Below are positions 40,844-55,800 of a DNA stretch of 64,000 nt, one piece after another; within the stretch, counting starts at the first letter, position 1; every line of letters starts with the position of its first letter. The notes under the pieces are model-generated. The model searched no databases. It was not told the DNA's origin and worked only from the letters and a program-made list of their open reading frames with translations. Source of the stretch: Lingula anatina (taxonomy: Eukaryota > Brachiopoda > Lingulata > Lingulida > Lingulidae); contig NW_019775673.1 in NCBI RefSeq assembly GCF_001039355.2, positions 186,001 through 250,000 on the forward strand, written 5' to 3'. The position numbers were made by a program, and so were the translations under genes.

Positions 40844-42742
40844 GTTTGTTTGTCTCGCTTTATTTCTCGCACAATGAATGAGCGTGATCTCAACTAGCAC
40901 AATCTGTGTATTCACATATTCTATCCAGGGCACATCTCTGCAGTTTCTGCCCCACCTTGCTTTGAGTATCGTGCCTTCATTCCTGATTCACAGTTCCACA
41001 AGGCAGAGGTGTTTCAAAACGATAACTTTTTATCAGTCTGCTCTGAATAATAATTTTCAATTTGGATAAATAAAATAAATAAAAGGAGTGAAAAAGGCCC
41101 GCTTCTTTAAATTTTGAAATTGCTGGCTACACGTATGACTTTGACTGCTAAGTATCAGTTTAGCAGCAAGATTGTCCCAAGCTTCAACTCTCTGTATAGA
41201 AATTGTTAGTCTATGTCATTATTAGGACCCAATAATGTGCTGACAAAAATTAATGCAATCTGGAGTTATACATTTTTTTTCTAAAATCCCATGATGCTGA
41301 AAAATATTTGTGAAAAACAAGTGAACACTGCTCTTAGTTCCACTGTATAAAGTAAAGCTTTATTTCTTCCTTGGATTTATACATACAGATTCATTTTGCA
41401 GGTATTTTCAGGATTTTTAACCATAAATGTCAAACTTTACTTATATACTGGTTGCATTGTTTTTGCTTTGATATGTATAATAACTTTCAATTTGCTTGTA
41501 AGTTTTATTGGGTGAAAAGACAGGTCAAATTAATTCAAAATATAGGACTTGTCTATTTTCACAAAGATAATTGGCACATTTTTTTTGTGTTTTGCAATCC
41601 TGTTGTCTAATGGATCCCAAAACCATCATTATGTGCTATATGAAAGTGGTTGTAACTTGTTAAAGCTGTTTCAAAATGTGTAACCTTAATCAATTTTGAC
41701 TTAAGGGACCGTTCACATGGAAAGTCTATTTTCTAAAAATCTATTTTCTATTTGAGGTATCTTGTGATCATGGAAGTAACTGGCTCGCGCTGCCAGTAAT
41801 TACGCCGCGGAATATTCAGGGCACAGACCGTGATCACAAGATACCGCAAATAGAAAATAGATTTTTAGAAAATAGACTTTCCATGTGAACGGTCCCTAAG
41901 TGTAACTACATATGCTAGCTAAGCTGTCTTGTAACATTTACGAACTGAGTATTATTGTATGTCCTTTGAATAAAGTATCTGACTATTTTCATGGTAAATA
42001 ATTGAGGAATGTGACGATAAATGAATAATTAACTAGAACAGCACTCAGAGTGCACAGACCTCTGCCAAGACAGCTAAATTATAATTAGATGTTAATTATG
42101 TGGATCACCACAAAAATTTAATCAATTCTAAGTTATTCCATTTCTAATATATCCCGAAAATTTACTCAAAATCTGTCCATTCCTTTTACGTAAGTTACTG
42201 TTAACTAACAAACAAACAAAGGCAAAACCATTTCTTCCTTGAAAAAACTATAACACTAACATGATCCACTTACATCCAGTATCACCATTTTTACACAAAG
42301 AAAATATGTTAATTCTTTAGGGTCTACATATCTGACCAATAAGAAAAAATATATACCACAAAAATGACATCAGCTGTGCTTGGGCAGTCTGGGATAATAC
42401 AAATATAAATATAAATATATTACTGCAAACGAAAATGTAAATATATGAAACAGAAAATATTAAAGGAAATGTCTGATTGAACAAGGAGCAAGGCATCCAC
42501 ATCACTTCTCTACAATGATTCAGCATCACATTCGATATCACAGCTTCAGTTAAAGTGTTTCAAATCAATTCTGCAAGATACAGAGTTAGAAATTGTTTAC
42601 AGGTTATTGTTCATGTTTTGTGGGAACTGAAAGGTTTACTTAGGCAGTAACAGCCTGATTTTTTTTTGTTAAATAATACAAAATGTATATTTTGCCTTTT
42701 TTATACCTGTACTTCCCACTGTTCTTATTGCACTTATTCTTT
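40844..42742. other. Intergenic region between SMU1 start and GGH end
   Basis: About 1.9 kb. It holds the SMU1 promoter and 5' UTR side (both genes run on minus), the 3' UTR side of GGH, and a 192-bp inverted-repeat transposon at 41705-41896. No other gene was seen. Confidence 0.5.
41705..41896. mobile_element. Harbinger-like MITE with long perfect-looking inverted repeats
   Basis: The termini are gggaccgttcacatgg and ccatgtgaacggtccc. The inverted arms extend about 70 bp each, through the block ctattttctaaaaatcta and the tatcttgtgatca/tgatcacaagata inner pair. About 50 bp of GC-rich loop lies between them. The flanks carry TAA on both sides (41702-41704 and 41897-41899), a 3-bp target duplication as in PIF/Harbinger elements. 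There is no coding capacity. Confidence 0.85.
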
Positions 42743-44557
42743 TTACACATCAAACATGTAATACTCTAGGAATGTAGGAGATCCCATGAAGACAGGCTTA
42801 TAGTTATCAATCATGACTTTGGCCTCTAATTCTGGGCTGGGAAATCTGTGCTTACTCTTTCGGCCTACAAAATGAAAACAATACAATGTAGTTTTATGTA
42901 AAAAATACTTAACAAAAAAAATGAAGCTTTTGAAAACTAACGATTTAGATATACTTTATGCACAGTTTGTTTTAGTTTTTTTATTTTTTGATTAAAGAGC
43001 AGTATTACTATATCAAAATAATAAATCATTAAATAAAATAAACCTGATCAATGCTACTCTCTCAAGCAACTATAAGTTTGCTTAAATATTGCTGTAATTT
43101 TGTGAAAAGTCTCTAGCTTTCAATAAAAACACTTACACTCATCCACAAAGAAATTCGCAAAATACTGTGAAACCAGTGCAGAATGCATTGTATGCTCCAG
43201 TTTGTAGCTGGGATCCCAGATAAAGTTGTTCTTCTCTGGGTGGAACTGGGTACCATAGAATGGGTAGCGGTATGCTGAAGATAAAAATAAATAAATAAAA
43301 TAAATACCCACATCTGTTAAAATGCATTTATAGTTTAAGGTACATTAATTATCTGTACACTGGTCTAAGGTATTATGTTAAACAAACATGTAATTGAGAT
43401 TGTAATGATTGTAATATTATTTACTCAATTTGCACTGACACCCACAAAGCTTTTGCTCCAATTCAAGTCAAGTATAACCTGCTAATATCACAATTACATC
43501 GATATCCTAGCATAAATTATCCACTTAAAAGAAATGCAGTTCCAAATTAAATTTTCTATTACCTTCCATTGAAGACACAAAAGGACTTCCTTTTTTGTCG
43601 TTATTTTTAGACAACACTCTATAAAACTTCTTCAGTTCAGGAGTATTTTCATATGTCTGAAAAATATACACAACATAGTCAAAGTCTATGAAAATATAAT
43701 CAAAATATCAATCAAATTACATTATGTAGTAAAAAAAAATTAAAAAAAAAAAAGAATTTTCTTCCAAAAATAATTTTTACACTTTGAGACATAATGAGGC
43801 AGAAAAAATTAAGGTTGTCAAACTTTGGAACAAGAAACTCATTTCTCCATAAACAATGTATGCAAACACCACCAACATACCTCTGGGTCTAAGCAGGAAA
43901 AATGAAAATTTGCTGTGACATTCTCAGTTGCCAAAATCTGCACCAAGCTTTCTGGAATCTCTCTATACAGCCTGCCCTTCCTGAAATCTGAATTCAAACA
44001 GTCTCCATAAATACATTTATGAAAGTCTCTATAGTTATTGGCTATACACAAAAGCAAAAACACAGACTCTCTATAAATAAAAATAGGTCTTTCCAGTCAA
44101 GATAAAATAAGCTTACCTGAAGGAAACAGTTACAATACTGTGCATTTCAAAGAAAACAACAAAAATCATGGTAAAAGGACAGTCATTTCAAAAGATCCTT
44201 GGCAAGTTTTTTTACCTATGAGACTAAGTTTTCATCAAATGGCCTTGAACACAAAACTGACAAGTCTCTTTACAGACACAATTTCTTTTTTCACCAATAC
44301 TACACAAAAGAAAACTTAAAACCTACCTTGTTCAAAGTGGAGTGGAATGCTGATGTCCATGTCGCTGCAATCTTTGAGCACATTTTTTCCAGTGGCCAAG
44401 GCTGTGAGTAGCTCAAACCCAAGACAGGTTCCCCAAAGGGGGAAGTAATCTCCTCGGTCATAAGCCTGAAATTAACTGTCACATGTTATTTCTTTTTACA
44501 TATGATTCTTGTATCAGTTAAGACTTGAAAAATATTTTGAAAATAAAAATAACACTT

Positions 44558-44598
<41 letters not shown>

Positions 44599-47500
44599 AC
44601 ACTCACACAAACATGGACACACACTGTGCTAATTAACATTTCACCTGAAAAACAAAATTTTCAAATTCATACAAGTAATTATTTTTTGAAAACTCACGTT
44701 CAATTTTGAAAAATTCAACGTGAATGTAAAAAGTGGAGATGGGACATAAGTGTCCAACTCCAACTTGACAAACCTGACCTGTTTACAAGTTTTTTTATTA
44801 TACCAGATTATCAACTAGTATTCAGTATTCAGTACCTACTGTGTAACTTGATGCTCAGACACATCTATCCTCATGTAACTTATAAAATACCATAGATAGA
44901 TATATATATATGAAAATATATGAAATACACAAAAAGGAAAGAATGAGTTCTAGTGTGGCCAAGAATGACTTGTGTTTTATTTCCATCTACATTCTAAGAG
45001 ATGAGAAAAAAAGAACCCTTGAAAACGGTAAGATTTTTCTCGATAAGCCAATATAAACATGTGACACCAACATTTCAAGAGTCAAATGACTCAGCAAAAA
45101 TTGCTGATTTCATAACCTTGAGACAGCAAAATGACATACCTGAGACAAATAATAATCATGAATCCAGGAGACAAATAAATAAATGTATTCAATAAAGTGG
45201 TATTTAGTGCAGTTTGAAAGATGGAAAAAACAAGGACATGTTAAAGACCCAGGGACATGTGGTTTTCCTTTTTCCTGGGCCTTACTTAGCCAACGGCTTT
45301 AGGTTATGGGCTGAAGCTATTTAATAAGAAATGGTACAGAAGATAGAATCCAAGAAAAGGGATGGGTCAAAATATGACTCGTGAAGAAATTGAAATTAAA
45401 AAATATCAAATAGATACTGCACAGGATACACCGATTCTCTGACAGCCATTTAACTTTAATCTGCTTCATACATATCAATTATTTATTTTCACAATAACAT
45501 ATAGAAATCATAGTCCCTTACCTCAATGGCTAGTTTGAAGAAGATCTGCCCTGCCTTTGCATATCCAGAGTCAAGAATGGACACTTCTCCTCCAGGAAAT
45601 AATACTCTAAAATTCATGAAAAAAAAACTATCAAAATAGGAGAATATAAGAGCAACTTTCTGAATAGAATAAATGCTGTAATTTTATTGTTTACACAGCA
45701 GCAAGGTTCAAGAAAGTTATTTATACCTCTGTTCCCCTGACTTACCCATTCAAAGATTTAAAGAGACTGATGTAATAGTCATCTGTCTGGTTTACTCTGA
45801 AAAATTTAAAAAATCAATTTTTTAAAAAAAAGTGGTGAATCTGAGTATAAGTGCATATCTGAGTATAAGAAATTACCTAGGTGTACAAAAAATAGCATTT
45901 CTTAAAGAAAATAATAAATCACTGAAATATGAAAGTGAAAGAAATGTGGATTTATAATTAAATTTATTATAATATTTCTTAATAATTAAACTGAAATAAC
46001 TGTCATCCAGGATTTAATGAATCTGCTTTCTTTTAATGTAACACGTGAAAAAATCCAACAATTTTTTTAGCTATTTTCAGGGGTAAAACTGAATACTAGA
46101 GTATAACTCTACAACTGCCATACAAAATCTGTATCTCATACATGTATACTAGTGAATATATTTCATGACAAAACATCATCTCAGTAATTAAAAACAAGTC
46201 TATTACTTCACTGGTGCCACCCTTGCTCCTGCCTGCTCCAAATAACCCACATAAGAAGCTGGTATGTAGGTTGGCCCATACTTCTTCAACTCGTCTGGAG
46301 ACTCCTGGGACATAATACCTGCATAATAACAGAGGGGACTTCATTTACATAATTGTAATGATCAAAGACTTCTCATTATGTGTTAATAATTACAACTTCT
46401 CATTAAGTCTTTTGTACCTCGTCAAAGCATCAGTTATTCAAATGGATTTTCTTAAGCTTAGATACACAGCAATATATTCATCATATAATTCATTATAGTT
46501 TATTTTTCCCACATTCATAAGAAATATTTCCACTTGTTACTGTAGTTTATGTATATAAGAAAATTATGAAACATAATTACATTTATGTTTGAAAGCCTGA
46601 TATCACATAAGTGTGATAATAGGTCTAGATATATATTACATATATGTATAACACAAGTAGTTTAGAGGGCCTGCAAAATGTACTGAAACATTTTAGTGCT
46701 CAAAAAATAAATTATTATTATTATTAATATTGGCAGGATGCGTGTACAGACTCTCGGGAGGGGGGGGGGAAGGGGGAAAGCAGGCCAAACTATATGGCTG
46801 CTAGAAAGCAATTAAAATGCACGTCTGACCACTGTGGCTGCTAAGTCAACACAAAAGCCATCGCCATCCTTGAAAGGCTCTTGTACATTTAAGAGAAAGT
46901 AAATATTTGGTTGAATTTATTTCAAATAATTCCATTTTTGTTCTCGCTGTCTGATATACATTCCAGACCTCAAATTTTGGGTCCCACTCAAGCAATCTGA
47001 TCTGCATTTCCAGATTTACACCATTTGCTTTCTTGCAGCTATGAAACTTGTAAGTTTTGCTGAGTCACTTGGCTCTAAATATGTTGACGTTAGATGTGTA
47101 GAACTTGTTGCTAGAAGTATTATTCAGTTATATGTGCCTTCACTTGATCAACACTGATACGCTGTCGATCTGAATTTATGTGCCTAACGTTAAATTTATT
47201 TCACATTATCCATACACTGCACATTTATACATATAATGCGCGTAAATATACCCCTACATTTAGTAACGATAAAATGTAAACACAAGCTGCAAACGCTGCG
47301 AATGGCAGACTCAAAACCGGGAAGTGACTGGGAAAAGATAATTGAAACTACAGTTTTTTAACATAAATTTAAAGCTCAAAAGAAATAAAATGCATTTGAC
47401 TACTTTGAGCAATACTATTTTATCGCATTAGCAAGTAGTAACACTGTTTCCCAACACTTCTATTACATGTTACGCTCGCTACCAGTTTATGACACCGAGC

Positions 47501-47675
47501 AAAAATATATACAACTTCTCTGCCTCTGTCCGAAAGCTCACCACACTGACGTACCTATAATTGGGACGTAATTTGTCTCTGTATGCTTAACATATTTCAG
47601 TGATGTGTCTGGTATCAAACCCGCACTGCTAATCTCCAGCAGAGCAGAAAAAAGAAGCAAATATCTGCACGGCAT
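42743..47675 (-). CDS. GGH: Gamma-glutamyl hydrolase, complete (322 aa)
   Basis: Nine exons, all in phase: 47675-47555, 46318-46207, 45796-45746, 45606-45522, 44465-44327, 43987-43881, 43656-43563, 43274-43137, 42864-42743 (stop TAA). The total is 323 codons with the stop; human GGH has 318 residues. The N-terminus (MPCRYLLLFSALLEISSA) is a signal peptide, fitting a lysosomal/secreted enzyme that trims poly-gamma-glutamate from folates and antifolates. The class I glutamine amidotransferase-like fold is marked by PIIGIMSQ, VLFPGGEVSI, the nucleophile elbow WGTCLGFELL (Cys137) and TQFHPEKN (catalytic His248). NVTANFHFS carries a possible N-glycosylation site. The C-terminus (FLEYYMFDV) matches the family's aromatic end. 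Confidence 0.97.
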
Positions 47676-50600
47676 GGTGCTAGCTACCCCTCACGAGTTC
47701 TCGCTCATTACAAGCACCTGATCAAAATGACGTCAAAATTGAGATCGAGGCTGAAAATCCCCTTAGCCTTCTCCTTAGCCTACCTTCCACTCTCCATACA
47801 TTCGGTATAAGCTCAGCCATAATCCGTTTCTTTAATTTAGATAGATGCATTATTAGAGTTATCTAGAGTTTGTAATGTTTTTCTGCATCAAAGAAAATTT
47901 AGATATAAGGAGATTTATCATTTTAGCTTTATTTGGCTGTTTTCAGTAGGTTACAGGCCAGTAGCCAGGGGAGTTCGGGTGGTTCGAACAAATCGCCCTT
48001 TTCGCTGGGAAAAGGCCCGCTTTGGGTAAAATTTGGTCTAGATACGCATAGGTTTTATGGTAAACAGTCCACTTTTTCAGAAAAAGACCCCCACCCCCAC
48101 CCCTCCCTTGAAATCACGACCTGACAGCAGAATATAAACGCAACTCGGTCGTTGGCCTACCCTTCTTGCAAAGTTGGACTATGTATTTTGGCCTGACACA
48201 TCATAACACATGAATTGGATGTAATAATAGTCTCTACTCTGCTGGATTGTTCTTTGCAACTTTTTCGGTAAACTCTTTCTGTTGGAAGTTATATGAGTGC
48301 ACAATGGTCTTTATAAGGATTTTAAAGAAAGGTGGCCATCCCGAAAATCCAATGGACCATAGCATTGCTATAATTAAGGCGCTGCTGTCGAAGAAAAGGA
48401 CGACATTTATAGAGGCAAGTGTAGCTTATCCGTTCCTTACATGATTAGCGTTAAGATGAAGCTGAATCAACTAGTAACATCTTATTACACACATATTTGA
48501 ATTTTCGAAAAGATAAAAAATGAAGTTACTTCATCATTTACATACCAGTAGGTAGGGCCTACCTTCAATGCGACTTTCAATGCGACTATTTTTTTTTCAT
48601 CGAGTGTTTGAGAAACATACCTATGTGCCCCGAGGCATTAGCAGTATTCGGATATAAATATGATTAAACAATAATAGACATGTTTGTGTTACGATGTTTA
48701 ATTTTATAGTCATAAAAACAGGACATTAAGTAAAAATCAGTCAGAAATAAAAGATAAAGTACAATCTATTGTTAGCAAGAGAGGGACCGTCTTCCTTCAA
48801 AGTTTCAAACCTTTCAAACCTCCCGTTTTAACACAAAAAATGAAAGACGTCTGTATTTTTCACAATATGTATTTGTATTTTCAGTAAATTCATAATGAAT
48901 GAAAGATTTAAATTAAAATTTCTAGCTACGGTTTTGGGATGTGCACAGGACCTACCATATGGTTCACTAAAGACGTTATAATTATAAGTAGATCTTAACC
49001 TGCTTACATAGGCACCTTCGACCTGCGTAAAATGTTACATTACATTCGATTAACAAAATATAAGCTACAATTGCTATTAGATTTCGAGCGCGACAAGGTG
49101 AAAAGTTTACCAGCTCTCTGTACAATAGTAAACCGAGCTGGTCCTATGGAATGGACATGCTGAAGTTCACTATACAGTCTTTCTTCCTATACTATCAAGT
49201 TGGTGGAAAACCCCTCCACGGCAGACATCAAAGTACAAAGGACAACACCCGTCAGACCGTTTCTTGTGTAAGATTGTCTCTTTAGAAAAAGAATATAGCA
49301 GTCAAAACGTGAAAAATAAAACCCAGCCCAAAACCATGCAGTGGCAAAGGTGGCACTTTTAACAGTGATGACCATGCAGAGATCACCTTCCAAACGCATG
49401 TGAGAGGAAGAGCCAACCAGACTCCAGCACCGCACGTCCAGGGTATTCCCGCTTCACTTCCATCTACAACAGATCTCAGACAGTGCCCTATTGCATTACT
49501 TTGTGTGCTGTTTTAGAACTATCAATTATATACGACATTTCAATGTGTCCTGTTACAGATTTAAATGCCAGAAGTGCTGGTCATTTCTTTCTCTTTTGTA
49601 ACGACAGGTCCCCCGTAAAGTACAGTTGAACTAGTAGCTGATGACGTCTACCGATGCCGAGAATAGGCACATTGCATAGATGTCACTGACTGGCGCGATT
49701 TATCCACAAGTTCTACTAGTTCTATCATTTTTATCTTTAATTCAGTCATATAAATATCAGTCCTAGGCTGTCTGATCAACGCGATTAACACGTACGAAAT
49801 TATTTTTTCTTGGTTGTCCGTTTCGTTTCTTTCATTCAGCAATACGTAGGTTCTAGACTGATATAAAAACAAAAGCTAATAATGATTCATATAGATAAAA
49901 AAGACAATGTATGTGTCAATGTTAATTGAAAATTTTGACAGATATAAAAGATAGCAAGGGTAAGGATAACCTCCAGTAATATGTTCAATTTTCAACAGGT
50001 ACATAATCAAATTCGGTGTAATGAAAACGCAGTTTCAATCGTAGGGAATTGGATTTGATGCTTCAGTGAAGATAAAAATGTTCAGTTTTTTTCATTTTTA
50101 TGATTTTTTTCTCCACATTGATTTCAGTCGAATTTTTTTCTAAGAGAGACCGGGGAAGTATTTTTTGCCTCAATAAGTACCCACAGCAAATAAAATAGAG
50201 CTGATTTTAAACTGCGCACTTCACATTTTTCATAATTTTTTCTTTTGACAGGGCATATCTCAACTGAAAGCCCTCATATCATGTAAACTTTGAAGAGAAA
50301 AGACCGGCTTCAAATTGCTCGAAGTTTTTTTTTTTTTTGGTGAAAGCTATACTATTACCTGTGTTGTCTAGTGACGTTTGCAGTGACAATCGTGTGCAAC
50401 AATATACGGTTTATAAAACATTGAAATAAACTTTTTAAACAGAGATACGATGTAAACATTGTGACTATTTATCCAACATCTGTGGTGAAAATGCATCACT
50501 AGACAAACAAACAAACAAGCAAATCGATGACGCAACAGCTAGGAATGAACGTGTATTAACTATTCCAATCTATGTGCACAAATTACGACACGCGGCTCGT

Positions 50601-50748
50601 GCGGTGGAGATTAATGTCCGTTGCGCATGTCTTGGTATAGTCAGTCACACCACTTGGTTAAATAGCTCTCCGGAACCTTCGACGAAACCGGGAGAAGGTG
50701 ACCTCACAGTGTTTAGTTCGGTCCGGACAGGAATCACTCTGCAGCAGT
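47676..50748. promoter_or_regulatory. Divergent intergenic region between GGH and the FMO gene
   Basis: About 3.1 kb between two divergent start codons, so it should contain both promoters. I saw no TATA box or other site I would name with confidence. A short open frame at 48247-48441 looks mildly protein-like but matches nothing I recognise. Confidence 0.4.
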
Positions 50749-52841
50749 ATGAAGAAAATTGCCGTCATAGGCGCAGGGTGCAGTGGCCTAACCGCCATCA
50801 AATCCTGCCTGGATGAAGGTCTCTTGCCCGTGTGCTATGAGAGAGAAAGTGATATCGGGGGGCTTTGGAACTACAGCGAGGAACCTAATGGGTCCAAGGG
50901 GAGTGTATACAGATCGTGTGTTATTAACATCAGCAAGGAAATGATGGCTTTCAGCGATTTCCCAGTCCCGAAGGAAGCCCCGCCTTTCATGCACCACACC
51001 GAAGTACTCAAGTACTTTCACTTGTATGCAGCGAAGTTTGATCTTTTGAAGTACATCCAATTTCGCTCCTCCGTCGAGCACATTAGACCCGCTGACGACT
51101 ACGCTGTTTCTGGACGCTGGTGCATCACAACCAAGCGCCTGGACGACGCGGGCGAAGGCACGCACGAGGAAGAGTTCGACGGCGTAATGGTGTGCTCGGG
51201 CCACCACGCCGCTCCCCACATTCCGAACTTCGAGGGCCTCGACAAGTTCCGCGGCGTGAAGCTTCACTCTCATGACTACAAACGTCCTGATGTTTTCCAA
51301 GACAAGAAAGTGCTGATAATTGGTAAGAATAAGTTCTACTTCTTTCTTATGTCCGCTAGATTACGGGGATCGCCCCGACACCTCACCCGTCCAGTTATTT
51401 TATGAACTGCTAAACTGAAGAGGTGACTGGCGAACGCACCCAAACAACCCGGAGTGGAATTGGTAAACAACTTGAGGATACTGAATTTGATACGTATAAT
51501 GGGTGTAGAAGTGATCTGTATCTTCTGTCTGTTTACCTTCCATAAAGAACAGAAATTAAGTCCAGCAAGGGTCATGGTTGTTTTGATCAATCTTGTTGTG
51601 ATTCGGTATGCAGGTGTTAGCCGCATGTCCGTATAATAAAAAGAAAAAAGGTTCAAGCATTATGCGTTGGATCTACAATTAAACACAGAGAGAAACGCTT
51701 GCTTATTTATTTTAGGAATCGCGCACGTTTTTATGAAATAATTGAAAAACTCGCGGTTGATGTACTTGGCATTTTGTGCCTGCATAGAGAGGATAAGTAA
51801 TTCGTGAAGGGTCCTATGAAGAATTAATATGCATAGATATCGGAAGTTGTTGAAGCTCAAACCTCATTAAGACATAATGACGGTAGATGGTTACAATGCT
51901 CTTTTCTATCACAGCTCATGTCAGTTGTGTAAAAGAAGATTTTTGTCTTGGCGTCCCTATTACGGAGAACGCCCTCCACATGGTAGCGCAATAGTAAATT
52001 GCATACCACACGCTTACGCGTCGTCCATTGGGTTGTCTTGATGGTTCCTCTCATCATAAACGTAAACATAATGCATTATTAGCATGCCCTATTACACTCG
52101 TGTTCATGCAAACAATTTAATTGACATATTTGTGATCAAAAGATGGTCGTTTCAAGACGATGTGCTGTGGCAAAAACTCCACTGTCCCAGATGAGTGTGC
52201 CATTGAGGAAGAACATGAATAAAATGATGGCGCCGGTTTTGTAACTGGTTGATTGTTGTATACCTTTACACTGTATGAGGTTTTGTAAGTGGTTGATTGC
52301 TGTACAGCGTATTTGTAATATCATTTTGGTGATTTAAAGCCCACCGCCCATTTAAGTATATCATAAATGATTAAGTATCGAATGATTTTTAATTGAATAG
52401 GCATATACTAGTACATTAATCTAGCAAAGGGTTTTACTACCATCTATGCCCTGCATATTCAAAGTTACAGCAAGTTTTTTCGTAACAACAGCTAAAATCA
52501 GTGCCGCAAAGTTCCTCAGGCCATGTATATTAAGACCAAAAATGCAACGTCAAATAGTTACAGTGCAGCCACCCTCTCATCTTGATTTAGTAAGGAAAAG
52601 GGAGGGAGGCAAGAGAACGGTTGGCTAGAACTACTTCACATGCACCGGACCTTTTTTTCTTATGCCAGAGCATTTTGACCAACATCCTCAGAGGAGTAGG
52701 AGGAGGAGAATTTAATTCTCGTCCCCTCATTATCTACGTTCATATTGTCCTTGAAATACAAAGAGGTTCAGGAAAGCAAAAAAAAAAAAAAAAAAAAACA
52801 AAATAAAAAAATACTTTTGTTTATAATAAAAATTTTTCANN

Positions 52842-52874
<33 letters not shown>

Positions 52875-55800
52875 CAATGAAAAAATACGTATGTTTATAA
52901 TAATAATTTATTCAGCTTTTAGAATGTTACATTTTAACATTGTTCGCTGTCTAAGCTACTTCTAACACGTCTATATTATGCTTACATCACAAAAATAAAG
53001 TATAAGATAAAGGATAAAATATCAGTAACTGCGATCTCACTATAGACAATATTGGTTAAGCAAGATTATAAAAGGGTCAGTATACGGTGCTTTTTAATAA
53101 CTTATTATTTAACATCAGATGTATATTCAAACAAATTTTTGGCATGATAAATGAATATATAACAGGCTACGGAAATTAAATAGATATATTTCAGACTGAA
53201 TTGTCACATTCAATGTTGAATCCTGTTTTTAAAAACTGTGCACTACAGAATACTATAATTGGGCGTGATCTTCTCGGCGGTATATTTCATTGTTATGAAA
53301 AGGAAATAATGTATTCGGGACAGAGATCATACAGGAACAAAGTAATCTAGAGTAGGATAATAGTCTAGACCAGCTTGGAAAATACGCACATCGTTCCAAA
53401 GGCACGGAATTATCGTAAACAATTGCTTAAATAATAAGCAATTTACGCAAAAAATGTCTTAAGAGAACCAAAGTTGAAAGAAAACGCTATGTCAAACGAA
53501 CCGTTGCTTTTATTCGTGGCCAGACGTGCAATTCTGTAATTCTACCTTCAGAAAATGGATACCACTTTTTGTTCGCCACAAAAATGAACCTACCGATTGA
53601 ACATGCTGAATGTCAGTTCTCTTTTTAACATTTGGTAAAAAGATACGAATTATGCAAGTTTAGGTTACAGTCTAGTGCGTATGATCTCTTCGTATTTATT
53701 ATCATTGAAGAAGTTGCGCTTTAAAACGCTAAAAATCCAGTCATTTGTGCGTGATTTCTATGAAGATGATTTCTATGAAGATGATTTCATTTCGAGTAAT
53801 ACTTCTATTACTACTATTAACAGATAAATGACTAATGGATATCTGTAAAATAAAATCGCAAATTTTTATTTTCCCCCTTTTTTTTATCTCTACAGGGATG
53901 GGTAATTCAGCAGTGGACATTGCCGTAGACCTGAGCTCGTGGGGAGAAAAGGTACAGTTACGAAGTAGACACTGCATAGAACATTTACAGAACAACTGTG
54001 TAAAAATGACTATGAAGATGTATACGAGCGGCCGTACGCCAGCTTAACTTTTTCTAATTCGTACAAGAAAATATATTTTATTGACATTTCGTATATGGTT
54101 TAAGGTGTTTAAATAACCATGGTATAATCTGTATCATTTCTTTTGTCCTTACTCCCATTTTTTATCTTTGTTTTGTCATTTAAGCAAATGAGCTGGAATA
54201 CAGCAAAACGAAAAAAAAACTATGACTTTAAGAGCGAGCAAAAATGTTAACTGAAAGGAGCAATAGGCATAAGTAAATAATTATTGGAAAGAAAATCATA
54301 TAAACACAGACGCGCATTTCTGTTTTTTTTTTTTTTCCGATTCAAATTTGAGAATTTGATCAAAATGCAAATGGTTTATATCTTTCATAGACTTAAAAGC
54401 CCGAGAAAAAAGTCCAAACTGACCCAACTAAGACAAGGTCGAACTTCACGCTTTGCTGCTTGGTGTATGTCCTTTGGGCATGATATTCTATGCAGTCGAA
54501 GAAGTGAAGAATAGATATGAACTTTGCTTGACTCACAGTTACTGCCTTTTAAATGACAAAGATCTCTTGTTACGTGAAATACACTGTGTTCAACCTCAAA
54601 TATGCCAAAAACCCAAAGTTCAGTTCAGGGTGTCCCAATTTTGCGCCCATTTTTACAATAGCTTTGGTCTTTAGGTTGAAAAGATTGACCCCATGTGGCA
54701 CTGCTAATGTCCAGGGTTTCGGCGCAGGTAGTTCAAACCTTATCATTTTGCATCATCTTTTCCTGAGATGGATGATACTTGAAAGAATTCATTTCGTTTG
54801 AAGGGCCTTCGGTCAGAAAATCGCGCTTTCATTGAACATTTAAGTAACACGAGTGAGCACTGCACAATATCTGCAAGGTTGAACTGGCGCTTTACAACTT
54901 GCAGTAGTGAAGAAAATTGACCCGTATGACTTTTTTGCAATATATTACTAATTTTCTTCAAATTTAAAAATCGACAAGTCAATCGTGATCAAGGTCCTTT
55001 GAAGAAGGGTCCACGTGTCATGCCCCATTGGCACCTTTAGTTTCTTTAGAAAAGATTTAATTTTTCATTTTCATACAATTATTTCTTTGTGGTGTGACAG
55101 TTTTTATCACAAATTCCTTATTTTTTGCTAGATCTATCTCAGCTCTCGTCGTGGCGCATGGGTCGTAAGTCGCTTGGGCCCCTTCGGCTTTCCTGCGGAC
55201 GCCATGGCCAACAGTAGGGTGATGTTCTCATTGCCGCGTTGGCTGCTCCAGTGGAGTGTGGAGAAAATGGCGAATTATAAATTCAACCATCAGCGCCTTG
55301 GTCTCAATCCCGTACACAGGTAAGGACATGTCACGATTTTTTCAGTTAGAAAATATGCTTCCCATTCTTTCGGTAAACACTTTGTAAATTAAAAAAAAAC
55401 TTGAAATGGAAATATCCTCATTGACGGAATCTTTCATAACGAATAAAAATAGAAGACGTAGAAATATTTGTCATCATTTATTTTTCGTCAAATAAAAAAT
55501 AATTTACTTTGTCAATCGTCCTTTCAGGGCACTTGAAGCGTTCCCCACCATAAACGAGGACATCCATTTAAGGATAATGAACGGAGCAATTCGAGTGAGA
55601 CCCAATGTCAAGTGCTTCACGGAAAACGGTAAGTTGATAGCTTCTCCAATTGCGTTTGATGAACGATACGCAACGTTGATGACAAACGCACCAAGAACAT
55701 CTAAAACAATCTGAGATAAGCGCGTTCAACGAAAAGATGGGCGCTTCCATTTGTATGGAGTAATTGATATGTGTAAACAATTGTTTTTTGCAGGGGTGAT

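Noticed and set aside
48247-48441. Short plus-strand frame (FIRILKKGGHPENPMDHS) in the GGH-FMO interval
   Set aside because: Mildly protein-like but isolated, unrecognised and without convincing splice partners.
50698-50748. Upstream in-frame extension of the FMO frame
   Set aside because: It would start at GTG; the ATG at 50749 places the FAD motif at the usual distance from the N-terminus.
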